Of a stretch of 64,000 nucleotides of DNA, positions 1 through 9,098 are shown piece by piece. Location: NCBI GenBank assembly GCA_015075075.1, contig JABTVA010000013.1, positions 1 through 64,000 of the forward strand. The letters run 5' to 3'. Under the pieces are notes generated by a model. It was given only the letters and a program-made list of their open reading frames with translations. It was not told the DNA's origin and ran no database searches. The translations under genes and the position numbers were made by a program. Position 1 is the stretch's first letter. Each line of letters opens with the position of its first letter. Origin of the DNA: Deltaproteobacteria bacterium (GTDB lineage Bacteria; Desulfobacterota; GWC2-55-46).

Positions 1-100
1 GGGAATAAAAATGCTCACATATGAATCATATATGCTCCGCTTCTTATTCCCGGCCTTCCTTGACTGCGGGAAAAATCTCGAATTTTTAGAGGTTGCCTTG
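1..100. repeat. Repeat family A, copy 1 (cut by window start)
   Basis: The central palindrome (AATAAAAATGCTCACATAT facing ATATATGCTCCGC then TTTTTATT) and the right terminal repeat, ending in TTTTTAGAGGTTGCCTT, match four other copies at about 8949, 19075, 30681 and 32771. The left end lies outside the window. It has no coding potential, and a transcript would fold into a long hairpin. Confidence 0.9.
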
Positions 101-405
101 AGGCAAAAACGACCTTTTTCCGGGGGGCGTTGAGCGCCGGTTACCGGAAACTCCCCTTGATGGAATAAGCCTGTTGTGTTAGAAGGTTAAGGGGCCGGGG
201 CAGGATATCGCTCCCGGGAGGCAGGTCTTTCCAGCCCGGCAGATCGGAGAATAGAGGGAGGGGGCGGCTTATTTTAAATACGCTTTCGCTCCTCTTTATT
301 CGGTCACCCGCCAAAAGGCTTACGCGCCGCTCTAAAGGCTACCTGTAAGACTTCATTTAGAGACGGCGCTGAAAAATATTAAAATCATTTGACCGGAAGC
401 GGCGA
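101..405. other. Non-coding gap before the aldolase gene
   Basis: About 300 bases with no plausible gene. A GGCGTT-GA-GCGCC-like short hairpin lies near 127-140. I see no convincing promoter. The only clear signal is the Shine-Dalgarno AAAGGAGG at about 406-413, which fixes the aldolase start at 420. Confidence 0.6.
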
Positions 406-419
406 AAGGAGGTTTTTCA

Positions 420-1766
420 ATGGAGTTCAAATCCATCGGCAGTCTCTATGACGCCCTCAAGGGCGCCGTGAAGGAGGTCAGGGAGGGTGCGGTCGAGGTC
501 CTCGACGAGAAGCTCGTCAGGGGCGCGGCCATAGACAGGCTCGTCTACAACGCCGTCTTCAGCTCAAATAACGAGGTGCGGGACGTATCGAGGAGGCTCA
601 TAAAGTACATCGCCCTGAGCCTCGGCATACGCTCCGCCTCCATACAGGGCCTTTACGAGGCAATGGGCAAAGGCGAATGCGGGGGTTTCACGGTCCCGGC
701 CATAAACATCCGCGGCCTCACATATGACACGGCCCGGGCCATATTCAGGTCGGCCCAGAGGAATAACTCGGCTACCTTCATATTCGAGATTGCAAAGAGC
801 GAGATAGGATACACCGAGCAGAGGCCTGCCGAGTACACGGCCTGCTGCCTGGCCGCAGCCGTAAAGGAGGGCTGGAGGGGCCCGGTATTCATCCAGGGCG
901 ACCACTTCCAGATAAACGCGAAGAAATACGTCCAGGACAGGGAATCGGAGATACGGGACCTCAAGAAGCTCATAAAGGAGGCGATAGACGGCGGCTTCCT
1001 CAATATAGACATAGATGCCTCGACCGTCGTGGACCTTTCGAAGCCCACCGTTACCGAGCAGCAGAGGCCGAACTTCGAAACCACGGCCATCTTAACGGAC
1101 TACATAAGGGAGAACGAGCCAAAGGGCGCGACCATCTCTGTCGGAGGCGAGATAGGCGAGGTCGGCGGAAAGAACTCGACCGAGGAGGAGCTCAGGGCCT
1201 TCATGGACGGCTTCCTCGCGGTCCTGCCAAAAGGCAGGAAGGGCATAAGCAAGATAAGCATACAGACCGGCACATCTCACGGCGGGGTAGTGCTCCCTGA
1301 CGGCACGATCGCGAAGGTGAAGGTGGACTTCGACACCATCGCCAGGCTCTCGAAAGTGGCGAGGGAGGCATATCACCTCTCAGGCGTGGTCCAGCACGGC
1401 GCATCGACCCTTCCGGACGACGCCTTCGACCTCTTCACCAAGAACGGGGCCTCGGAGGTGCACCTCGCGACCGGCTTCCAGAACATAATCTACGACAACC
1501 CGGCCTTCCCCGACGGGCTCAAGAAGGAGATTTACGCCCACCTTGCCGACAAGCACTCGGATGAGAGAAAGCCCGCTGATACCGAGGAGCAGTTCATCTA
1601 CAAGACGAGGAAAAAGGGCTTCGGCCCGTTCAAGGAGAAGATCTGGACCCTTGACGAGGACAGGAAAAAAGCCATAGCCGAGGAGACCGAGAAGAAACTC
1701 GACCTCTACTTCCGGACGCTGAACGCCCGGAACACGAAGGACCTCGTCTCTATGTACGTAAAGTGA
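420..1766 (+). CDS. Class II fructose-bisphosphate aldolase family protein
   Basis: Zn-dependent aldolase of the class II family, expected to cleave or form fructose-1,6-bisphosphate in cytoplasmic glycolysis/gluconeogenesis. The (beta/alpha)8 core follows an N-terminal alpha-helical extension of about 85 residues. Candidate metal and catalytic positions are D161-H162 in QGDHFQ, E244 in GGEIGEVGG, H287 in TSHGG and H326 in QHGAST. At 448 residues it is longer than the usual 300-360 residue enzymes and belongs to the long, little-studied subgroup. The start is supported by AAAGGAGG 7 bases upstream. The gene is monocistronic or leads into efp 66 bases later. The exact sugar-phosphate substrate is inferred from the family; a tagatose-bisphosphate or other aldolase role is possible. 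Confidence 0.85.
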   Translation: MEFKSIGSLYDALKGAVKEVREGAVEVLDEKLVRGAAIDRLVYNAVFSSNNEVRDVSRRLIKYIALSLGIRSASIQGLYEAMGKGECGGFTVPAINIRGLTYDTARAIFRSAQRNNSATFIFEIAKSEIGYTEQRPAEYTACCLAAAVKEGWRGPVFIQGDHFQINAKKYVQDRESEIRDLKKLIKEAIDGGFLNIDIDASTVVDLSKPTVTEQQRPNFETTAILTDYIRENEPKGATISVGGEIGEVGGKNSTEEELRAFMDGFLAVLPKGRKGISKISIQTGTSHGGVVLPDGTIAKVKVDFDTIARLSKVAREAYHLSGVVQHGASTLPDDAFDLFTKNGASEVHLATGFQNIIYDNPAFPDGLKKEIYAHLADKHSDERKPADTEEQFIYKTRKKGFGPFKEKIWTLDEDRKKAIAEETEKKLDLYFRTLNARNTKDLVSMYVK

Positions 1767-1785
1767 TGAATACGGGGCGGCCGTA

Positions 1786-1794
1786 TGCTATAAT
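1786..1794 (+). promoter_or_regulatory. Candidate extended -10 promoter for efp
   Basis: TGCTATAAT is an exact TGnTATAAT extended -10 box, 38 bases before the efp start codon. No good -35 hexamer lies at the normal distance, which is tolerated for extended -10 promoters. The Shine-Dalgarno AAAGGAGAG follows at about 1814. Confidence 0.5.
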
Positions 1795-1832
1795 ATCCGC
1801 ACAAGATTTTTGAAAGGAGAGAGAAGAGGCTG

Positions 1833-2402
1833 ATGATAGCGGCAACGCAGTTAAGAGTCGGGATGACGATCCTCTTTAACGGGGAGCCGTACAGGGTCGT
1901 ATCCGTGCAGCACATAACGCCCGGGAACTGGCGCGGCATGGTGCAGACCAAATTGAAGCACTTGAAGACCGGTTCGAGCGTCGAGAACAGGTTCCGCTCA
2001 GAGGACAAGCTTGAGAAGGCGCACCTCGAGCAGCACGAGATGGAGTACCTCTATAACGACGGCGACGACTACCATTTCATGAATAGCGAAAATTACGAGC
2101 AGGTCTCGCTCTCAAAGGAGATACTCGGCGACAACACCTTTTACCTCATCCCCAATATCAAGTTCATGGTGGAGTATTATAACGGCGCGCCCGTGGGGGT
2201 GGACCCCCCCAAGGTAGTGGAGCTTAAGGTGGTGGATACCGCCCCGTTCATGAAGTCGGCGACCGTGACCGCGTCCCAGAAGCCGGCCACATTGGAAACC
2301 GGCCTCGTCGTGAACGTGCCCGGCTTCATAGAGTCCGGGGAGGTCATAAGGGTCGATACGACCGAGGCAAGGTACCTCGAAAGGGCGAAGGCTGCGCAGT
2401 AG
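1833..2402 (+). CDS. efp: Translation elongation factor P
   Basis: EF-P binds the ribosome between P and E sites and relieves stalling at polyproline. The 189-residue length and three-domain layout are typical: KOW-like domain I at residues 1-65, OB domain II at about 68-128, OB domain III at about 130-186. The domain I tip, where other EF-Ps carry the modified Lys34 or Arg32, reads PGNWRGM with Arg at position 34. This is therefore not the classical lysylated KPGKG type, and the modification, if any, is unclear. No epmA/epmB or earP gene is nearby. The start has a good Shine-Dalgarno. The gene is followed by its own intrinsic terminator. Confidence 0.95.
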   Translation: MIAATQLRVGMTILFNGEPYRVVSVQHITPGNWRGMVQTKLKHLKTGSSVENRFRSEDKLEKAHLEQHEMEYLYNDGDDYHFMNSENYEQVSLSKEILGDNTFYLIPNIKFMVEYYNGAPVGVDPPKVVELKVVDTAPFMKSATVTASQKPATLETGLVVNVPGFIESGEVIRVDTTEARYLERAKAAQ

Positions 2403-2428
2403 ACCGCCCGATTAATACGGATTTCAGA

Positions 2429-2460
2429 AAGGCCCCGCCCGGAAACGGACGGGGCCTTTT
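2429..2460 (+). terminator. Intrinsic terminator after efp
   Basis: The inverted repeat AAGGCCCCG...CGGGGCCTT, closed by a short GGAAAC-type loop and followed by TTTT, lies 27 bases after the efp stop codon. Confidence 0.85.
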
Positions 2461-2495
2461 AAATTTCGGGCAGGCAATTGCAAGCATTGTCGCTG

Positions 2496-2886
2496 AAGGC
2501 CTTTTAACGCGCTTACGCGCGGTTTGAGGGTAAGACTCGCTTGCTAACCCCCTCCCCCACCTCGTGAACGGGCCCCCAAAGTCGCTTCGCTCCTGGCTTC
2601 CTCGGCCCGTTCACGCTCTTCCTCCCTTATGCTACGCTCGCCTTACCCTCCGGGGTTTTGTTTCAAGACATAAGAACTTACTGTTTTTTTTGTCCTTGCA
2701 TTTCAAGATAACCCGGGGCATAAGGCGTTGCGAGCATAAGGCTGGGGGAAGGGCGAGCGAGGCGAGGAAGCAGGAGCTCGGCCCTAAGGGGCCGAGCGAC
2801 ATAAGGGCCGAGCTCGGAGGATGGAGGCGGAAAGCGAGCCGAGCCTTATGCCCAAAAAAAGCGCGGCAGCGCGCAAAATGGCCTTT
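2496..2886. repeat. Repeat family D, copy 1 (about 390 bp, terminal inverted repeats)
   Basis: The left end, AAGGCCTTTTAACGCGCTTA, is an imperfect inverted repeat of the right end, GCGCGCAAAATGGCCTT. The interior holds a GTGAACGGGCC / GGCCCGTTCAC inverted repeat and GAGGGTAAG / CTTACCCTC arms, a variable AT-rich spacer, then a GGCCGAGCGAC-rich half. Related copies are at 42731, 54978 (inverted, with a nested insertion) and 62585. The ORFs inside it differ between copies and look spurious. It fills the gap between efp and uvrC. Confidence 0.85.
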
Positions 2887-2969
2887 GCAGAAAACATATC
2901 TTGATTCCCGGGCAGGAGTTACACTCCAAATCCGGTTTGTATTCCAGAAATCTCCTGTGAGATAATATC

Positions 2970-4823
2970 TTGGATATGACCGCCATCGAAGAAAAACTCG
3001 CGAAACTGCCCCAGTCCCCGGGCGTCTACATGATGAAGGGCCCCTCGGGCGAGGTCCTCTACATTGGGAAGGCAAAGGACCTCCGGGCGCGGGTGCGCTC
3101 GTATTTCAGGGAGGGCGGGGACGGCAGGTACGCCGTGAGGTTCCTCTCATCCAGGACAGCCGATATCGACTATATCGTCACCACGAACGAGAAGGAGGCC
3201 CTCCTTCTCGAAGACACGCTCCTTAAGAGGCACAAGCCCAGGTACAACATACGACTCAAGGACAGCAAGACCTACGTGAGCATCAAGATAACGATGAAGG
3301 AGAAGTTCCCCCGCATACTCGTTACGAGGCAGAGGAAAAAGGACGGCTCAAGGTACTTCGGCCCCTACATCTCGGCCCGCGAGGTGAGGGACACGATAAA
3401 GTTCATCCGGAGGATATTCCCGCTCTGCGTCTGCTCGGAGGGCGAGTTCAGGAACAGGGTAAGGCCGTGCCTCGACTACCAGATAGGGCTCTGCGCGGCC
3501 CCGGCAGCCGGGCTCATATCCGAGGAGGCCTACAGGGAGCTCGTGGACGGGGCCATAATGTTCCTCGAAGGTAAGAACAGGGAGCTCCTTAAAATGCTCA
3601 GGGAGAAGATGAAGGAGGCTTCGGCGGCGCTCGAATTCGAGAAGGCCGCAAGGCTCAGGGACAGGGTGCTGTCGATAGAGGGGATGCTTGAGGAGCAGAA
3701 GGTGGTGGCGGCCAGGGCCGCCGACCAGGACGTCTTCGCCTTTATCCGGGAAAGGGACTCGATAGTGCTGCAGGCCCTGCACATACGCGACGGCAGGCTC
3801 ACGGGCGGGAGCGACTACTTCTTTCACGACGCGGGACTGCCGGATGAGGAGATACTCTCTTCCTTTATCGCGGAGTACTACAGGGGCGAGCGTTTCGTGC
3901 CTGACGAGGCCATTATACAGGCGGAGCTGGACGACAGGGAATTGCTGGAGGACTGGCTCTCCGAGAAAAAAGGGAGAAGGGCGGCCATTACGATGCCGCA
4001 GAGGGGCGGAAAGGCGAAGCTCCTTCAAATGGCCCGATCGAACGCGGCAGAGGCCCTCCGCAAGCGCTCCGAGGCCGCGGCATCGAGGGCCGGCGTGATA
4101 GTGGAGCTTCAAAAGAGGCTCCGCCTGAAGGGCGCGCCGCACAGGATCGAGGCCTTCGACATATCCAATATAGGAGGAAGCCAGGCAGTGGGCGCGATGG
4201 TCGCATTTAAAGATGGCGAGCCGGACAAGGATTCTTACAGGCTCTTCCGGATAAGAGGGCTCGAGGGGCCTGACGACTACGCGATGATGTACCAGGTCCT
4301 GTCGCGGAGGTTCCTCATGGAGGGGGCCGGAAAGGGCCCGGGCTTCCCTGACCTCGTCCTGGTGGACGGGGGCAAGGGTCAGCTCAATATCGCGATTGAA
4401 GCCCTTAAGGAGCTCGGCGTGAGGGGCGTTGAGGTGAGGGCGCTCGCAAAGGACAGGGAGAACGGGCCTCCGGGGAAGGGCGTCAAGTCAAAAGGCGAGC
4501 GTATCTTCATCCCTGGAGTAAAAGACCCCATACTCCTCAAGGAGGGCTCGAAACCGGACCTCCTCGTAAGGAGGATACGGGACGAGGTCCACAGGTCCGC
4601 AATTTCATACCATAGAAAATTGCGGTCAAAAGAGCTCGGCTCGCTCCTTGACCGGGTCCCGGGCATAGGCGGGAAAAAAAAGAAGGCCCTCTTCGAGAGG
4701 TTCGGCGACCTCGAATCGATACTGAACGCCGATTTACAGGAGCTCACCTCTATTCCGGGGATAACGGAAAGGCTCGCGGAAGAGATAAAGAAGCTAAAAG
4801 ACTCGGGCCGCGGCGGGGAATAG
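2970..4823 (+). CDS. uvrC: Excinuclease ABC subunit UvrC
   Basis: Endonuclease of the UvrABC nucleotide-excision-repair complex; it makes both incisions around a bulky lesion. An N-terminal GIY-YIG nuclease domain (SPGVYMM...VLYIGKAKDL) spans about residues 12-95, a UVR motif (UvrB contact) about 200-235, and the RNase H-like C-terminal nuclease (IEAFDISNIGG) about 390-540. Tandem helix-hairpin-helix motifs (VPGIGGKKKK, TSIPGI) close the protein. The length of 617 is normal. The first start is TTG at 2970; an in-frame ATG at 2976 is equally likely. uvrA lies in the same window at 46738 but is not linked. comEC follows closely. Confidence 0.97.
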   Translation: MDMTAIEEKLAKLPQSPGVYMMKGPSGEVLYIGKAKDLRARVRSYFREGGDGRYAVRFLSSRTADIDYIVTTNEKEALLLEDTLLKRHKPRYNIRLKDSKTYVSIKITMKEKFPRILVTRQRKKDGSRYFGPYISAREVRDTIKFIRRIFPLCVCSEGEFRNRVRPCLDYQIGLCAAPAAGLISEEAYRELVDGAIMFLEGKNRELLKMLREKMKEASAALEFEKAARLRDRVLSIEGMLEEQKVVAARAADQDVFAFIRERDSIVLQALHIRDGRLTGGSDYFFHDAGLPDEEILSSFIAEYYRGERFVPDEAIIQAELDDRELLEDWLSEKKGRRAAITMPQRGGKAKLLQMARSNAAEALRKRSEAAASRAGVIVELQKRLRLKGAPHRIEAFDISNIGGSQAVGAMVAFKDGEPDKDSYRLFRIRGLEGPDDYAMMYQVLSRRFLMEGAGKGPGFPDLVLVDGGKGQLNIAIEALKELGVRGVEVRALAKDRENGPPGKGVKSKGERIFIPGVKDPILLKEGSKPDLLVRRIRDEVHRSAISYHRKLRSKELGSLLDRVPGIGGKKKKALFERFGDLESILNADLQELTSIPGITERLAEEIKKLKDSGRGGE

Positions 4824-4895
4824 GGCCCCTTCGTATTTAGTGCAAAAAAGGCCTGGCCTGTGTTAAAAAGGGACTGCCGACCCACAAAGCCCTTT

Positions 4896-7322
4896 ATGCG
4901 CCCACTCGTACCTGTCGCCCTTTCCATCCTGTCCGGGATAGTCGTCTCGGACCAGCTGGGCTTCTCCTACGGCCCGGTGCTCGCCGGGCTTTCACTTTCG
5001 ATAATCGCCCTCGTCCTGGCGTACGCGTTCAGGCTCGGGTTCAGCCGTCTGGCGGTCCTCCCGGTCTTTTTCTTTACGGGCGCGCTTCTGGTCCTCCCCC
5101 ATTCAAGCCCGGAATTCCCGCCGGGGCACATACTTAACCGCGTCCAGTCCGAAGATACTGAAGCCGCAAGGATAGGCCATGCGATAGAAGGGCGCGTACT
5201 CGAAATCGAGCTGGTCGGTAAAAGGTCCAGGATCCTTGTCGAGGTCGAAAGATACCGGGAAGGCGAGGAATGGGAGGCTTCCGGCGGAAAGGCCCTCCTG
5301 ACCGTCAATGGCAGGACTGACCTCAAGCCGGGAGACCGGGTGCGGACCTTCGCCATGCTCGGCGAGCCACGTACTTTCGGCAACCCCGGGGAGTTCGACT
5401 ACAGGCGCTGGCTCGGGAAAAGGGGTATTTTCGTTACCGGGTTCATAAAGAGCGAGAGGCTCATTGAAATAACCGCGGAGTCCTCCGGCGGGCCGCTCAA
5501 CGTCCACGGGATGCGGGACCGTATAGGGAGGTTCATCGAATCGAGCGGGCTCAAGCACAGGGACTCCCTCAAGGCGCTCATAATATCCGGCCAGGGCGGC
5601 ATCGACAAGGAGCTTAAGGACGCGTTCGCCTCAACAGGCACGGCCCACATACTTTCCATATCAGGCCTCCACGTGGGCATGGTCGCGGCATTCTGCTACG
5701 GGCTCTTTCTCCTTCTCATGAAGCGGTCAGAAACGCTCCTCCTTGCTGTTCCGGCTAAAAAGGCCGCGCTTGCGCTCTCGGCTGCGCCGGTCATTTTCTA
5801 CGGGATGCTTGCAGGCTTCCCGGTCCCCACCCAGAGGGCGGTCATAATGGCGCTCGCCTTCCTCCTCTCGTTCGCGCTCGGCAGGGGGAAGGACTACCTC
5901 AATACGCTCGCACTGGCGGCCATAATCGTCATGGCGCTTGCCCCTTATTCCGTTTGGGACGCCTCCTTCCAGCTGAGCTTCGCAGCGATGGCTTCCATAA
6001 TAATCCTCGTCCCCAGGATGAGGAGCTATCTTGAAGGCATCGGAAAAAAGGAAAAAGATGAGGGGCAAAAGACACTCAAAGCGCATTCCATAGCGTTCCT
6101 TAAAAAACGGGCCGCGCCATTGGTTTTGGTGACAGTAGCCGCAGGAATAGGCACCTCTCCTGTCCTTGCCTGGCATTTCAACAGGGTATCGATCGTCGGG
6201 CTTGCGGCAAACCTCGTCGTAGTGCCCCTTTCGGGCATAGTCGTGCCTTCGCTATTCGTCTCAGCCGCGCTCCTGCCTTTTTCAGAGGCACTGGCATTGA
6301 TACCGCTCAAGATAGCCGACCTTGTCTTCAATATAATGGCAGGCGCGGCAAGGATTTTCTCCTCCATCCCCTACGCCTCATCGTGGGTATCTCCGCCCCC
6401 GCTGCATGAAATAGCCCTTTTCTACGCCCTCATCATTTGCGCTCTCAGGCTTGAATGGAGGCGGGCGAGGCTCCCGGTCATTGCCCTTGCCGTTCTCTTA
6501 TTAGCGAGCTACGGGGCCAGGGGGTTCTTTAACGAAAGGGCTCCGGGCAAGCTCACGGTCACTTTTCTGAGCGTGGGGCAGGGAGACGCTTCATTCATCG
6601 AATTCCCTGACGGTGCAACCATGCTCGTTGACGGGGGCGGGCTCAATAACCCGGACTTCGACACGGGCGAGAGGGTAATCGCCCCGTTCCTCAGGTCAAA
6701 GGGAATAAGGAATATAGATTATATGCTCCTGAGCCACGCCCAGCATGACCACATGGGAGGCCTGCCGTTCATAGCGGAGAACTTCAGGGTCAACGAGTTC
6801 TGGTGGAACGGCCGCGGGGACCTCGGGAGGCTCGGGACTGTCCTGGAAGAGAGGGGCGTGCAAGCCAGGGTCGTTAACGCCTCTACGCCTGAAATATCAG
6901 TCGGCGGGGCAACTGTCGGGATACTCCACCCGGCTGAAGGCATGGAGGGACTGGACCTGAACGAAGCGTCGGTTATCATGAAGGTCTCATACGGCGAAGA
7001 AAGCTTCCTTTTTACCGGCGACATAGGGAAGAGCGAGCCGCTCCTTTCCGGCCCGGCCCTCGCCTCTACAGTGCTTAAGGTCCCGCACCACGGCTCCAGG
7101 AACTCATCAAGCGCAGGGTTCCTTGCCGCCGCGGCCCCCGAGATAGCGGTAGTCTCGACGGCAAGGCTTAATTCCTTCGGGTTCCCGCATAAAGAGGCGC
7201 TTGAGAGGTATTCGGCCCTGGGTGTGCGTGTCATGCGGACCGACCTGGGCGGGGCGATCGTGGTCACGACCGGCGGCAAGGGGGTGGAAGCAAGGCAGTA
7301 TTTGACTGGCAGCGGGCCGTAG
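4896..7322 (+). CDS. comEC: ComEC/Rec2 DNA internalisation protein
   Basis: Inner-membrane channel for uptake of single-stranded DNA in natural transformation. It has N-terminal membrane helices and a soluble OB-like domain (residues about 90-190), a central multi-helix Competence domain (about 200-510) with STGTAHILSISGLHVGM, and a C-terminal metallo-beta-lactamase domain (about 550-790) with the metal motif SHAQHDHMGG and a second HHGS motif. About 808 residues, normal for full-length ComEC. I prefer ATG 4896 (MRPLVPV) over GTG 4860, because the hydrophobic N-terminus then begins directly; neither has a strong ribosome site. It is 72 bases from uvrC and probably cotranscribed. No other competence genes are visible here. 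Confidence 0.9.
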   Translation: MRPLVPVALSILSGIVVSDQLGFSYGPVLAGLSLSIIALVLAYAFRLGFSRLAVLPVFFFTGALLVLPHSSPEFPPGHILNRVQSEDTEAARIGHAIEGRVLEIELVGKRSRILVEVERYREGEEWEASGGKALLTVNGRTDLKPGDRVRTFAMLGEPRTFGNPGEFDYRRWLGKRGIFVTGFIKSERLIEITAESSGGPLNVHGMRDRIGRFIESSGLKHRDSLKALIISGQGGIDKELKDAFASTGTAHILSISGLHVGMVAAFCYGLFLLLMKRSETLLLAVPAKKAALALSAAPVIFYGMLAGFPVPTQRAVIMALAFLLSFALGRGKDYLNTLALAAIIVMALAPYSVWDASFQLSFAAMASIIILVPRMRSYLEGIGKKEKDEGQKTLKAHSIAFLKKRAAPLVLVTVAAGIGTSPVLAWHFNRVSIVGLAANLVVVPLSGIVVPSLFVSAALLPFSEALALIPLKIADLVFNIMAGAARIFSSIPYASSWVSPPPLHEIALFYALIICALRLEWRRARLPVIALAVLLLASYGARGFFNERAPGKLTVTFLSVGQGDASFIEFPDGATMLVDGGGLNNPDFDTGERVIAPFLRSKGIRNIDYMLLSHAQHDHMGGLPFIAENFRVNEFWWNGRGDLGRLGTVLEERGVQARVVNASTPEISVGGATVGILHPAEGMEGLDLNEASVIMKVSYGEESFLFTGDIGKSEPLLSGPALASTVLKVPHHGSRNSSSAGFLAAAAPEIAVVSTARLNSFGFPHKEALERYSALGVRVMRTDLGGAIVVTTGGKGVEARQYLTGSGP

Positions 7323-7409
7323 ATTATACTTATTCAGCATCTTGGAACATCTTTTGAGAAGCACGGAAGGTTAAAAATCCACCCCTGGCCCGTCAGGAAA
7401 GAGGCCCCT

Positions 7410-7930
7410 ATGAGGCTTATACCATTTCTCTTCGCCGCGCTTATCCTTGCCCCTCCGGCATACGCCGAGCTTTACTATTGGACCGACGGGCAGGGGAACG
7501 TCCACATAACGGACAGCCTGGAAAAGGTCCCCCAGGAATGGCGCGGCAAGGTGAGGGTTCAGAAGGAAGAAGAGGCGAAAGAAGCGACCGCAGTTCGATA
7601 CCGAAACGCCGCCCTCTCCCGGCCGAGCCCGGTGCGGTCCTATACGGCGACCAGACGCTCGACTGGTGGCGGATTTCGCTGGCCCGGAAAAAAGGCGAGA
7701 TTAGCGAGCTTCAGCAGGCGATAAACGTGAAAACGAATTACGTGGAGGTCTTCGAGGCCGGGAGGAGGTTCGGGCAGGTCTTCGCATCCGAGCAGGTTGC
7801 GAAGTACAACCTCTACAAGGAAGAGCTTCCGGCGGACTTGAGGAGCCTGGCCGAATTGCGCGAGGAATACGAGGAGCTCCGGAGAAAGGCGCGGATAGCC
7901 GGGGTGCCCAGGGAGATAACGGGACCCTGA
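7410..7930 (+). pseudogene. DUF4124-type periplasmic protein, frameshifted
   Basis: The first frame (from 7410) encodes a signal peptide (LIPFLFAALILAPPAYA) and a DUF4124-like start, LYYWTDGQGNVHITDSLEKVP. The sensible sequence then moves to the -1 frame (DQTLDWWRISLARKKGEI through a coiled-coil C-terminus ending at 7930). The switch lies between about 7575 and 7640. Restoring one base would give one protein of about 172 residues. DUF4124 proteins are small envelope proteins of unknown role. The case could be real decay, an assembly error, or less likely programmed frameshifting. It lies 88 bases after comEC on the same strand. Confidence 0.7.
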
Positions 7931-7954
7931 CGGGCGGGACCGCAAAGGAGCGCG

Positions 7955-8797
7955 TCAAATCTCTATTTCAGTACCTGCCGCAACGGCCAGGCATTCGAGC
8001 CCTGAGCCGTTCTTTTTTATGAGACCCCTGCATTCCTCGACGATGCCGTCGACCTGGTCGTCGGTCCTGTCCTGGTTCTGGTGGAATAGACCAAGCTTCC
8101 TTACGCCCGCTTCCATCGCGAGCCGCACCGCGTCAAGGTAGGTCGAGTGCCCCCAGCCTTTCGTGTCGGCCTCGTATTCCTCCTTTCGGTACTCGGCGTC
8201 GTGGAAGAGGAGGTCCGCCCCCTTGCTGAACTCGCGGTATCCCTCGTAGCCGAGGCCGAACGGGTGCCGGTAGGCAAGCTCGTTGTCCGTAAGGAAGACG
8301 AAGGCCTTTCCGTCCTCTTCGAGCCTGTAGCCCACACCCATGTTGGGATGGCTGAGCGGTATTGTCGAGACCTTTATCGAGCCTATGGAGTAGCCGTTGA
8401 AGCCCATGCCGAGGAAGCTTATGTCCGCCTTTATGTCCTCGAACTCCACCGGAAAGTTGGGCGCGGTCATCGTATTGGAGATTATGCGCTTCAAGGAATC
8501 CTGCGTGGGCTGCGGCCCGTAAATCTTTATCTCGCTCCCCTTCGAATAAATGGGCTTGAAGAACGGGAACCCGAAGAGGTGGTCCCAGTGGGCGTGCGTA
8601 AGGAGGAGGTTTATCTTCCGGCTCCTGTCGTTCGAGAGCCTGTTCCCCAGTAGCCTTATGCCGGTCCCCGCGTCCAGTATTATGAGGTCGCCCGAGGCGC
8701 TCACGACCTCTACGCAGGTCGTGTCGCCGCCGTATTTTATGTACTCCCTGCCGGACACAGGGACGGAACCCCTCGAACCCCAGCACCTGATCAGCAT
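7955..8797 (-). CDS. MBL-fold metallo-hydrolase (PDE-like)
   Basis: Metallo-beta-lactamase fold enzyme, probably a cytoplasmic phosphodiesterase or other hydrolase. The opening MLIRCWGSRGSVPV and the THAHWDH metal motif at about residue 86-92 are typical of the small MBL family annotated as cAMP-phosphodiesterase-like; later ligands are a His in the PLSHPN segment and the Asp in LLFHDAEY. At 280 residues it is normal for that group. ATG at 8797 has AAGGA upstream, and a good promoter lies 120 bases further up. It is convergent with the DUF4124 gene. The substrate cannot be told from sequence. Confidence 0.8.
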   Translation of the reverse strand: MLIRCWGSRGSVPVSGREYIKYGGDTTCVEVVSASGDLIILDAGTGIRLLGNRLSNDRSRKINLLLTHAHWDHLFGFPFFKPIYSKGSEIKIYGPQPTQDSLKRIISNTMTAPNFPVEFEDIKADISFLGMGFNGYSIGSIKVSTIPLSHPNMGVGYRLEEDGKAFVFLTDNELAYRHPFGLGYEGYREFSKGADLLFHDAEYRKEEYEADTKGWGHSTYLDAVRLAMEAGVRKLGLFHQNQDRTDDQVDGIVEECRGLIKKNGSGLECLAVAAGTEIEI

Positions 8798-8915
8798 GAA
8801 AATCCTTTTTGAAGACGAAAGTATGGAGGGAATTCGCGCCCTGGAGGGCCGCGGAACGCGTCCTTAAGCCGTTCACTCAGGCCGGAATCCACTCCAGGTA
8901 AAATTATAACACCGC

Positions 8916-8945
8916 ATTATAAAAAGGTTTTGTGACTTAAGTCAA
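8916..8945 (-). promoter_or_regulatory. Sigma-70 promoter for the MBL hydrolase
   Basis: On the minus strand, TTGACT (8945-8940), an 18-base spacer and a perfect TATAAT (8921-8916) form a strong promoter pointing at the gene starting at 8797. A second TGTTATAAT extended -10 follows at 8911-8903. Repeat A copy 2 ends three bases beyond the -35 box. Confidence 0.7.
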
Positions 8946-8948
8946 CGG

Positions 8949-9088
8949 AGGCCGCCTCTAAAAACCGCTCTTTTTTAGACCTCTTTCAGGGCGTAAATAA
9001 AAATGCTCACATATTTCATATATGCTCCGCTTTTTATTCCCGCCCTTCCTCGACTTCGGAAAAAATATCCGGTTTTTAGGGGCGGCCT
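8949..9088. repeat. Repeat family A, copy 2
   Basis: The terminal repeat AGGCCGCCTCTAAAAACC (left) is the near-perfect inverse of GGTTTTTAGGGGCGGCCT (right). The central palindrome is shared with the other copies. The termini have drifted from those of other copies but have changed together on both sides, so pairing is kept. It sits immediately 3' of larC, whose stop codon is 11 bases away. Confidence 0.9.
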
Positions 9089-9098
9089 CGCCTAAAAT

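Noticed and set aside
2564..2965. 133-codon ORF within repeat D copy 1, and similar ORFs in copies 3 and 4
   Set aside because: The frames are not conserved between copies, so the repeat is non-coding.
7410..7724. DUF4124 ORF as an intact 104-residue gene
   Set aside because: The end of this frame is low-complexity and basic while the neighbouring frame holds the sensible continuation.
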